In this document: positions 45,703 to 52,300 of the stretch, in pieces
Layout: each line of letters starts with the position of its first letter
Numbering within the stretch: the first letter of the stretch is position 1
Source of the DNA: Opitutaceae bacterium
GTDB taxonomy: Bacteria > Verrucomicrobiota > Verrucomicrobiia > Opitutales > Opitutaceae
Direction of reading: 5' to 3'
Assembly: GCA_027485815.1 (NCBI GenBank)
Contig: JAIXQE010000140.1
Location: 1 to 52,300, forward strand
Length of the DNA stretch: 52,300 nucleotides
Program-made: the position numbers and the translations under genes
Notes under the pieces: generated by a model
What the model was told of the DNA's origin: nothing
Seen by the model: the letters and a program-made list of their open reading frames with translations, nothing else
Database searches by the model: none

Positions 45703-45785
45703 CGGTGAGTCGGTTGACGGTGGGTCGGTGGTCGGTTGCCAGTTGCCGGTGAGTCGGTGGTCGGTTGCCAGTTATCGGTAAATCG
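45703..45785. repeat. Short tandem/degenerate repeats after mdh
   Basis: A 21-base unit starts at 45724 and recurs perfectly at 45753 (29-base period); a degenerate TCGGTTGACGGT form precedes them at 45696-45719. The repeats sit between convergent mdh and an unknown gene. The minus-strand frame through them gives repetitive peptides and is not a gene. Confidence 0.75.
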
Positions 45786-45807
45786 ATAGCGCCCACCGCC
45801 CACCGCC

Positions 45808-46506
45808 TCAGCGAATCAACCCGCTGAGCACCCGGCTGATCCCAAAGGCGTCCCGCACCGCCGCGAACGCCGCCATCAGCTCCGCCGGCGACGCGCCCCG
45901 CGGAAACACCACCTCCAAGGCCGCCCCCGTGCACCGCACCGCCGCCGCCACGTCCGGCACGGTCAGCACGCACTCCCGGCAATCCGAGGGATAGTCCACC
46001 CGCAGGGCGCTTTCCTCCCCCAATCCCTCCACCGCGTCGATCACCGCCTCGACCGCCACGCCCTTGCGGAGGGCGAAGGCGATCTCGGTGAAGGCGCCCG
46101 CGAAGAGGGCATTGAAGGCCTCGCCCCGGATCACTTCCCCCGGCCGCAGGCCCTGCAGGCTGGTCCGCGTCACGTACCGCGCCGGATCCGCCTCATCGAG
46201 GGCGTAGGTCATTTCCAGCGTGAAGTCCCGGGCCGTCAGCACCGCCGTTGGCGAAGACACCTGCAGCGACAGGTCCTTGCGCTTGTACTCCAGCGCGGTC
46301 CGCGCCTTCTGGAACAAATCCTCCGCCTCGGTCGCCAGCTCCTCCGCACAGAGCCGCGCCAGAAAGGTGCTGGTCGCCGGAGTCACGGCGTCCGGGACGG
46401 AATGATGCCCCTTCCGGAAGCCCCGCAGCGCCTTCACGGCCCCACCGCCCCGGGCCAGGAAGGCGATCTCGGCGACCACACGCGGGGGCAGGGGTTCGTT
46501 CGTCAC
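45808..46506 (-). CDS. Hypothetical protein, unknown family
   Basis: 232 residues from GTG at 46506 (MTNEPLPPRVVAEIAFLARGG); TTG at 46542 would add 12 low-complexity residues. No signal peptide or membrane segment. Mixed alpha/beta composition with EYKRKDLSLQVSSPTAVLTARDFTLEM in the middle and VLTVPDVAAAVRCTGAALEVVFP near the end. No motif that I can tie to a family. Convergent with mdh and divergent from the large cytochrome gene. Confidence 0.6.
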   Translation of the reverse strand: MTNEPLPPRVVAEIAFLARGGGAVKALRGFRKGHHSVPDAVTPATSTFLARLCAEELATEAEDLFQKARTALEYKRKDLSLQVSSPTAVLTARDFTLEMTYALDEADPARYVTRTSLQGLRPGEVIRGEAFNALFAGAFTEIAFALRKGVAVEAVIDAVEGLGEESALRVDYPSDCRECVLTVPDVAAAVRCTGAALEVVFPRGASPAELMAAFAAVRDAFGISRVLSGLIR

Positions 46507-46625
46507 GCTCCGAGCAAACGGCTCCCCGCCACCCCCGCGCAAGCCCGCTCCGGCCCGCTGTCACCCGCATCTGCGGGATGGACCGCCGCGGGCGCAGCGC
46601 TCAGTCTCGTCCCCGCCCCTCCCCG

Positions 46626-49600
46626 ATGATTCCGCCCCGCCCCGTCCTTTCCGCGGCGCTGCTCGCCTCGTCGCTGCTCGCCGGTACGCCCAGCGTTCCG
46701 CCGCCTTGGACCTTCGACGCCGAGCAAGCGGGCGCGCTGACCCTAACGGGAGGCGTTCATTTCGACCAACCCGGCCCCCGCCGGCCCGACTATCCCCGCT
46801 TCAGTCAGACCAATCGCGCCGCCCGCTTCGACGGCCGCGGCGCCCGCCTGGAGATTGCCGACCCCGGGACCGACAGCCCCTTCGATTTTCGCCACGGGGA
46901 CGCCCTCACCCTCGAAGCCTGGGTCCGCCTCGCCGACATCGGCCGCGGGGAAAATGTTTACCTGATCGGCAAGGGCCGGACGGATCCCCGCGCGGCGAAT
47001 CCGAATAACCAGAACTGGGCCCTCCGGCTACGCGAGGCCCGCGGCGCGGCGTCCCCCAGCTTCCTCTTCGCCTCCACCACCAGCTCCTGGCACCGCTGGA
47101 CCGCCGGCGAGGGCCTCCGCGCCGACGGCCGCTGGCACCATGTCGCGGTGACCTACGTTTTCGGCCAACCGAATTCCATCCGGGCCTACCTCGATGGGGA
47201 GGAAGTGTCCGGCGAATGGGATATGGCCGGCGCCACCAGTGCCCCTCCGATCGTCGACGACGCTCCGGTCTGGATCGGCTCCTCGATGGGCGGCAGCGCC
47301 GGGAGCAGCTTCCGCGGCTCGCTGGACGAGGTCCGCATCCATCGCGCCGCCCTGCCCGCGGCGGAGCTGCGCGCCCGCTTTGCCACGACCTTGCCGCCGG
47401 TCGCGGCCGCCCCGGCCGTGGCCGCCGCGCCCGACCCGAATGCCGGCAACGACAGCGCCGGCGGCACGCCCAAGGGCCCGAACGCCGGTTTGCCCGTGGT
47501 CAAGGCGGCCCAGCCCGCCGACTGGCGCCAAATTCCCGCGGGAACGGTTCAGGTCGAGCTCTGCGAGGATTGGCGGCCGGAGAAAAACGTCTGGCCCGAC
47601 GCGGCGCTCGCCGTCACCGACCGCTTTTCCGCCCCCGCCTTCGGCTTCTTCCGGGTACCGCACCGGTATGTGGACACGGGCGTGCGCGGCGCCCGTCCCG
47701 ATCCCTACCTGTTGAAGGCGCACGGCCGCATCACGTTGCCCGCCGGCCGGCATCGGCTGCTCCTCCGCAGCCGCGGCGCCGCGGCGCTCTTCGTGGATGA
47801 CCGGCGCGTGGCGATCACCCCGTTCCCGCCCCCCGGCACCGACGACAAGCCGGTCAAGGTGCAGGACACCTTCCTCGACCTGGGCGGAAACTTCCGCTTC
47901 GCGCCCCCGGGCAACCGGGACGCGTGGGTCGAGTTCGAATCCCCGGGCGGCGAACACCGGATCACCCTCGAGACCATTGTCGGCTATGTGATCAACGCCC
48001 GCAGTCGCCGGCGACCGGAACTCGGGGAGACCGTCGCCGCGTGGTCGCCCCAGGGTTCGTCCCAGTGGTACCTGCTGGCTCCCGGCCCGGAAAAACTGCC
48101 CTACGATGATGCCGGCTGGACCCGTTATGCCGAAGCGGAGGAGACTCGGCTGGCCGCGATCGATACTGCCGCGCGGGCCGGCCGGCGCGCCGAACATGCG
48201 GCCTACTGGGAACGCCGCCGCCGCGCCGCCGCGGCCTGGCTGGCGGCCACCCCCGAAACCCCGGTTCCCGCCTTACCCGCCGGCTTCCCCGCCCAGAATC
48301 CCATCGACCACTTCCTCGCGGCCCGCCTCGCCGCCTATCGCGGCGAAGCCTCCGCCAGCGTCCGCGGCGGGGTCGATTTCTGGACGCAGGTTCAGCCGAT
48401 CCTCGAATCCCGCTGCCTCGAATGCCATCAGGGCGGCAAGGCGAAGGGGGACCTCCACCTCGATTCCCGCCTCACCGCGCTCAAGGGCGGGGCCTCCGGT
48501 GAACCCGCCCTCGTGCCTGGCCAGCCGGACCACAGTCAGCTCCTCCAGCGCATCCTGTCCACCGATCCGGACGAACAGATGCCGCCGAAGGGCCCGCGGC
48601 TCTCCCGTCAGGAAACCGACACCCTCGCCGCCTGGATCCGGGGCGGCGCCGTCTGGCCCGAGTTTCCCGCCGTATCCACCGAGATCACCCCGCTGACGGA
48701 TGACCTGACGTTCCTCCGCCGCGTCACCCTCGATACGGTCGGGGTGGTGCCTTCCCTGGAGGAAATCGCCGCCTTCCAAGCGGATCGCGCCCCCGACCGC
48801 CGGGCCCGCGTGATCGATCGCCTGCTCGCCGACCCCCGCGCGGCCGACCACGCGATGGGCTACTGGCAGGACGTCCTCGCCGAGAATCCGAACATCCTCA
48901 ATCCGACCCTCAATAACTCCGGCCCCTTCCGTTGGTGGCTCCTGGAGTCGCTGCAGGACCGGAAGCCCCTCGACCTGATGGTCACCGAACTGGTGCGGCT
49001 CGGGGGTAGCGCCAAGGACGGAGGCCCTGCCGGCTTCGGGATCGCCTCCCAAAACGACGTGCCCTTGGCCGCCAAGGCGACCGTCCTCACCACCGCCTTC
49101 CTCGGAGTGGAGACCAAGTGCGCCCGCTGCCACGACTCTCCCGCCCATCGCTCCAAGCAGGAACAAGTATTCAATCTGGCGGCCCTGCTGGACGGCAAGG
49201 GGATCAAGGTGCCGGCCTCCAGCTCCGTGCCCCTCGCCAAGCTCCGCGAGGGCGGCCGCAAGCCGCTGATCGAGGTGACCTTGGAACCCGGCACCACCGT
49301 GCCCCCGCACTGGCCGTTCCCCGAGTTCGCCCCGGAGGCCCTCGCGGACGAGTTGGCGGAGGATCCCGCCCAAACCCGCGATCGCCTCGCCGCGCTGCTC
49401 ACCGCGCCCCAGAACGAGCGCTTCGCCCAAGTGATGGCCAACCGGATCTGGGCCCGCGTGATGGGCCGCGGATTGGTCGATCAGCCGTGGGATTGGGAAC
49501 GCTCCCGCCAGTCTCACCCCGACTTGCTCCGCTGGCTGGGCCGCGAATTGGTCCGGTCCGGCTACGCCGCCGACCACCTGCTGCGCCTGATCTTCAATTC

Positions 49601-50393
49601 GCACGCCTACCAGCGGCAAATCGACCCCGCCCTGTCCCGCCCCAACCCGCTCTTCGCTGCTCCCGCCACCCGGCGCCTCACGGCCGAACAGATCGTCGAC
49701 GGCGCCTTCGCCGCGGTCGGCAAGCCCTTCCGCACCGAGGAAGCGTCCCTCGACATCGATAGCATCCGGGAGACCGCCAATTCCATCTCCCTCGGGCAGC
49801 CGCGGCGGGCGTGGATGCTGACCTCCACCTCCAATGAACGCGACCGGCCCAGCCTCGCGTTGCCGCGCATCCAAGCCGTTTGCGACGTCCTCGCCGCCTT
49901 TGGGTGGCGCGCCAGCCGACCTGATCCCCTGAGCGAGCGGGAAAACGCCGCCAACCCGCTCCAGCCCGCCATCCTTGGCAACGGGATCGTCGGGACTTGG
50001 CTGACGCGCCTCAGCGACGATCACGCCGTCACGGCCCTCGCCCTCGCGGCGAAGAGCCCCGAGGCGTTGGTGGACAACCTCTTCCTGCGCCTGCTGACCC
50101 GGGCGCCGTCCGAGCCGGAAAGGGAGCGCTTCGCCGGCTTGCTGCGGCCCGGCTTCGCCAGCCGGCTGCGGACGCCCACCGTTCCCGCCGCCGCGGGACC
50201 TCGTCGGCCGGCCTACTACGTCTCCTGGTCCAATCACCTCGACGCCGACGCCACCCGGGTCCGGCAGGCGGAGGAAGCCGCCGCCCGCCGCGGCGATCCC
50301 CCGACCGCCCGCCTCGACGAGGATTGGCGGCGCCGGGCCGAGGACGTCCTCTGGGCCTTGCTCAACAGCCCCGAATTCATTTTCACCCCTTAA
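46626..50393 (+). CDS. Large exported LamG / cytochrome c-motif / DUF1549-DUF1553 protein
   Basis: 1255 residues from ATG at 46626 with a signal peptide ([14 protein letters not shown]). Order: LamG domain about 30-255 ([38 protein letters not shown]); a PA14-like beta-region about 300-470 ([21 protein letters not shown]); a planctomycete cytochrome C1-type domain with CLECH at 597-601; DUF1549 with a second CARCH at 832-836; DUF1553 to the end ([48 protein letters not shown]). The pairing with a DUF1501 gene downstream is typical of Planctomycetota/Verrucomicrobiota. Role is unproven; links to polysaccharide breakdown are often suggested. Confidence 0.93.
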   Translation: MIPPRPVLSAALLASSLLAGTPSVPPPWTFDAEQAGALTLTGGVHFDQPGPRRPDYPRFSQTNRAARFDGRGARLEIADPGTDSPFDFRHGDALTLEAWVRLADIGRGENVYLIGKGRTDPRAANPNNQNWALRLREARGAASPSFLFASTTSSWHRWTAGEGLRADGRWHHVAVTYVFGQPNSIRAYLDGEEVSGEWDMAGATSAPPIVDDAPVWIGSSMGGSAGSSFRGSLDEVRIHRAALPAAELRARFATTLPPVAAAPAVAAAPDPNAGNDSAGGTPKGPNAGLPVVKAAQPADWRQIPAGTVQVELCEDWRPEKNVWPDAALAVTDRFSAPAFGFFRVPHRYVDTGVRGARPDPYLLKAHGRITLPAGRHRLLLRSRGAAALFVDDRRVAITPFPPPGTDDKPVKVQDTFLDLGGNFRFAPPGNRDAWVEFESPGGEHRITLETIVGYVINARSRRRPELGETVAAWSPQGSSQWYLLAPGPEKLPYDDAGWTRYAEAEETRLAAIDTAARAGRRAEHAAYWERRRRAAAAWLAATPETPVPALPAGFPAQNPIDHFLAARLAAYRGEASASVRGGVDFWTQVQPILESRCLECHQGGKAKGDLHLDSRLTALKGGASGEPALVPGQPDHSQLLQRILSTDPDEQMPPKGPRLSRQETDTLAAWIRGGAVWPEFPAVSTEITPLTDDLTFLRRVTLDTVGVVPSLEEIAAFQADRAPDRRARVIDRLLADPRAADHAMGYWQDVLAENPNILNPTLNNSGPFRWWLLESLQDRKPLDLMVTELVRLGGSAKDGGPAGFGIASQNDVPLAAKATVLTTAFLGVETKCARCHDSPAHRSKQEQVFNLAALLDGKGIKVPASSSVPLAKLREGGRKPLIEVTLEPGTTVPPHWPFPEFAPEALADELAEDPAQTRDRLAALLTAPQNERFAQVMANRIWARVMGRGLVDQPWDWERSRQSHPDLLRWLGRELVRSGYAADHLLRLIFNSHAYQRQIDPALSRPNPLFAAPATRRLTAEQIVDGAFAAVGKPFRTEEASLDIDSIRETANSISLGQPRRAWMLTSTSNERDRPSLALPRIQAVCDVLAAFGWRASRPDPLSERENAANPLQPAILGNGIVGTWLTRLSDDHAVTALALAAKSPEALVDNLFLRLLTRAPSEPERERFAGLLRPGFASRLRTPTVPAAAGPRRPAYYVSWSNHLDADATRVRQAEEAAARRGDPPTARLDEDWRRRAEDVLWALLNSPEFIFTP

Positions 50394-50406
50394 CCCCTGC
50401 CCCGTC

Positions 50407-51669
50407 ATGAACCGTCGCGCCTTCGTCACCGCCCTGGGTCTCGCCCCCTTTGCCGCCCAACCGTTGCGCGCCTCCCTCGCGGGCACGGCTCCGCGCGGGC
50501 GCGCCGAGCATTGCATCTTCATCTGGCTGGGGGGCGGGATGGGGCAGATTGATACCTTCGATCCCAAGGCCTTGGGGGATAATCAGTCGGCCAAGAAGAA
50601 GCCCGGCGCGCTTTACCCGTCGATCGAGACGTCCGTGCCCGGCGTGCGGGTGTGCGAACACCTGCCGCGGACCGCGCGCCTCATGGAGCACGTGACCGCG
50701 GTGCGGTCGGTGAACCACAAGGTCATCGATGAGCATGCCTTTGCGACGAATCTGGTCCACACCGGGCGGATGGTGAGCGGCAACGCGATCTATCCTTCGA
50801 TTGGGTCCATCGTGGCGCACCGGCGGGGGGCGGCGAATCCGGAGGTCCCGGCGTACCTGCTGATCGGGTATCCGAATGTCAGCCGGGGCCCGGGTTTTTT
50901 GGGCATCAAGGATGGCTACATTTACTTGGTCGATACCGAGACGGGGCCAGCGGGGTTCAGCCGGCCCGAGGTGGTGGCGGCGGAGCAGGAGGCGCGGCGG
51001 CGGGCGCTGTTGGGGAGTGTCGCGGGGCGTGGCGGTGCCGGAGCGCAGGAGTATGCGGAGGCGCAGCAGGAGGCATTTCGTTTGGCGGGACCCGAGTTCA
51101 TGCGGCATTTCGACCTGACGCGGGAAGCGGCGACCGTGCGACAGTCGTACGGCGGTGAATTCGGCCAGCGGTGCCTGCTGGCGCGGCGGCTGGTGCAGGG
51201 GGGCGTCCGCTTTGTGGAGGTCTCGCACAACCTGAATTTCATCAATGGCGCGGGTTGGGACGTGCACAACGACGGCATCCGCAACCAGCACGGCCTGATC
51301 CGGGAACTCGACGATGCCTTCGCAGGGCTGATCGAGGACCTGGAGCGCCACCAGCTGCTGGAGAAGACCCTGGTGGTGATCGCCACCGAGTTTGGGCGGC
51401 CGGCGGGGTTTGATGCGCGGGGTGGCCGGGGCCACCAGGGGAGCGCGTTCACGATGGTCTTGGCGGGGGGCGGCCTGAAGCACGCCGGCGCCTATGGGGC
51501 GACCGATGACCTGTCGAAGGCGGTGACCGCGAATCCGGTGAGCGTGCCGGATTTCCACGCGACAATGTTGGCGGCCCTGCAGGTGGATGTGGGGCAGGAT
51601 CTGATGGATGGCGGGCGCCCGGTGCCGGTGACCGATGGCGGCCGGCCCGTCGCGGCGCTGCTGGGTTGA
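50407..51669 (+). CDS. DUF1501 (sulfatase-fold) exported protein
   Basis: 420 residues with a Tat-like start ([22 protein letters not shown] at 3-4). DUF1501 marks: [63 protein letters not shown] in two parts, [10 protein letters not shown] and [17 protein letters not shown]. The fold is related to alkaline phosphatase/sulfatase but no formylglycine motif is present. It follows the DUF1553 gene by 13 bases and surely shares its transcript; the pair is expected to act together in the periplasm. Confidence 0.95.
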   Translation: MNRRAFVTALGLAPFAAQPLRASLAGTAPRGRAEHCIFIWLGGGMGQIDTFDPKALGDNQSAKKKPGALYPSIETSVPGVRVCEHLPRTARLMEHVTAVRSVNHKVIDEHAFATNLVHTGRMVSGNAIYPSIGSIVAHRRGAANPEVPAYLLIGYPNVSRGPGFLGIKDGYIYLVDTETGPAGFSRPEVVAAEQEARRRALLGSVAGRGGAGAQEYAEAQQEAFRLAGPEFMRHFDLTREAATVRQSYGGEFGQRCLLARRLVQGGVRFVEVSHNLNFINGAGWDVHNDGIRNQHGLIRELDDAFAGLIEDLERHQLLEKTLVVIATEFGRPAGFDARGGRGHQGSAFTMVLAGGGLKHAGAYGATDDLSKAVTANPVSVPDFHATMLAALQVDVGQDLMDGGRPVPVTDGGRPVAALLG

Positions 51670-51680
51670 GGGTCCGGTGT

Positions 51681-51716
51681 GCCGATGTGGCCGCGGTCCC
51701 CGCGCGGCTCCGCCGC
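51681..51716. repeat. GC-rich REP-like element, copy C
   Basis: GCCGATGTGGCCGCGG (51681-51696) is identical to 25668-25683 in copy A. Small GCGGC/GCCGC arms follow. It fills the gap between convergent genes. Confidence 0.6.
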
Positions 51717-52300
51717 TCAGCGACCGACCTTGCGCAGGCCCTTGTTGATCGCCGCGACGTTGCAGGCGGCCGGATCGTACTCGGGGCCGAGCCATTCGAG
51801 CCATTCGCGGCCGAGCTCGGTGTGCGGCTCCTGGATGCAAGCCAGCATGTCGTGGAACGCCTCCAAACCGCCGCAATCCTCGGGCGGCCCCGCGCGTTCG
51901 CCGCCCACGCAGACCGGGTAGACCTTGCCCTTGGCGAGGGGCTGGATGCCCTCCAGCCGCAGCTCCACCTGCCAACCCGGGCCAAAATGATACTGGTATA
52001 CGCCACGACCCCGGTGCTCGAGGTCCACGGTGGCCAGGGTCACGTCCCGGTCATCCTCGACCAAGCAGTCGTCCCGCTGGAGCGGGTTACCGTAGCGGAG
52101 GTCGTCGAACTGGAAGGAGTGCGTCTGGTAATCGAACCAGTCGAAGGCGACCTGGATGGCCTCGTGGAAACGGGAGAGCCACATCGACTCGCGCACGAGG
52201 AGCTGGCGCCAGACGCGGGGCTGGGCGCCCGTCAGCTCCAGGTGCAGCAGGAGCGCGCGGTCGCGGGACCGCTTCGTCCGGGCACCCTTGCCTTCGTGCA
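51717..52300 (-). CDS. Plasmid pRiA4b ORF-3-like protein, 5' end outside window
   Basis: The frame is open from the window's right edge to a stop at 51717 (about 194 residues). The visible start LLLHLELTGAQPRVWRQLLV, followed by FHEAIQVAFDWFDYQTHSFQFDDLRYG and VYQYHFGPGWQVELRLEGI, matches the PRiA4_ORF3 family, a small cytosolic domain of unknown function present in many bacteria. An internal ATG at 52196 would truncate the conserved N-terminal strand, so the real start is beyond the window. It ends with an EDCGGLEAFHDML segment typical of the family. Confidence 0.85.
   Translation of the reverse strand, partial: HEGKGARTKRSRDRALLLHLELTGAQPRVWRQLLVRESMWLSRFHEAIQVAFDWFDYQTHSFQFDDLRYGNPLQRDDCLVEDDRDVTLATVDLEHRGRGVYQYHFGPGWQVELRLEGIQPLAKGKVYPVCVGGERAGPPEDCGGLEAFHDMLACIQEPHTELGREWLEWLGPEYDPAACNVAAINKGLRKVGR

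Noticed and set aside
45724-45773. CRISPR-like repeat-spacer pattern
   Set aside because: Only two perfect 21-base units with an 8-base gap; no cas genes and spacers far too short.
45602-45982. Minus-strand open frame over the repeats after mdh
   Set aside because: It overlaps the end of mdh and translates the short repeats into low-complexity peptide.

Overview
The window is a GC-rich bacterial chromosome segment, most likely from an Opitutaceae-type member of the Verrucomicrobiota. This is inferred from the combination of a Planctomycetes-Verrucomicrobia type (PVM) bacterial microcompartment locus, a cytochrome/DUF1549/DUF1553 gene paired with a DUF1501 gene, a PEP-CTERM protein, an LL-diaminopimelate aminotransferase, a type B succinate dehydrogenase and a secreted sulfatase beside a family 2 glycosidase. 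No rRNA, tRNA or CRISPR array was recognised. Coding density is high. The only gene-free stretch above 300 bases (30509-31344) is filled by a tandem structured repeat.

Region by region. (1) 1-6313, minus strand: an exported trio of an N,N-dimethylformamidase-like LamG protein, a formylglycine sulfatase and a GH2-like glycosidase that is cut by the window edge; this looks like degradation of a sulfated polysaccharide. (2) 6483-14285, minus strand: a complete PVM-type microcompartment operon. In transcription order it reads PduL, two BMC-H, acetate-kinase homologue, BMC-H, BMC-P, CoA-acylating aldehyde dehydrogenase, two BMC-P, class II aldolase, LDH/MDH-family dehydrogenase, and then a small secreted cysteine protein. 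A divergent DeoR regulator starts at 14392. (3) 15186-20936: panC-like gene, dapL, and an Mla/MCE-type lipid-transport operon (MlaE with STAS domain, MlaF, MlaD, auxiliary lipoprotein). (4) 21042-30508: HAD phosphatase, sodium symporter with a coupled 52-residue membrane protein, RecD2 helicase, PEP-CTERM trypsin-like protein, thioredoxin-TPR protein, methyltransferase, exported Pcm, and a FabH-like ketosynthase coupled to a stand-alone lipoyl/E3-binding protein. (5) 30572-31301: tandem long-inverted-repeat elements and a possible insertion-sequence end. (6) 31345-46506: housekeeping genes (kdsA, pyrG, PfkB kinase, two pseudouridine synthases, sdhCAB, DAHP synthase, malate dehydrogenase). The sdh operon is interrupted by a four-helix-bundle gene inside a small element with terminal inverted repeats. 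(7) 46626-52300: a large heme-motif/LamG/DUF1553 protein with its DUF1501 partner, and the 3' part of a pRiA4b ORF-3-like gene.

How the parts may work together (inference): secreted sulfatase and glycosidase release deoxy-sugars such as fucose or rhamnose. After isomerase and kinase steps that are not in the window, the 1-phosphate enters the compartment. There the aldolase yields DHAP and lactaldehyde; the aldehyde dehydrogenase, PduL and the kinase convert lactaldehyde through acyl-CoA and acyl-phosphate to acid plus ATP; and the dehydrogenase recycles the NAD pool. The PVM pathway itself is known. The points that depart from textbook members are the active-site residues of the kinase and the dehydrogenase, the two stem-loops before the kinase gene, and the mobile-looking elements elsewhere.
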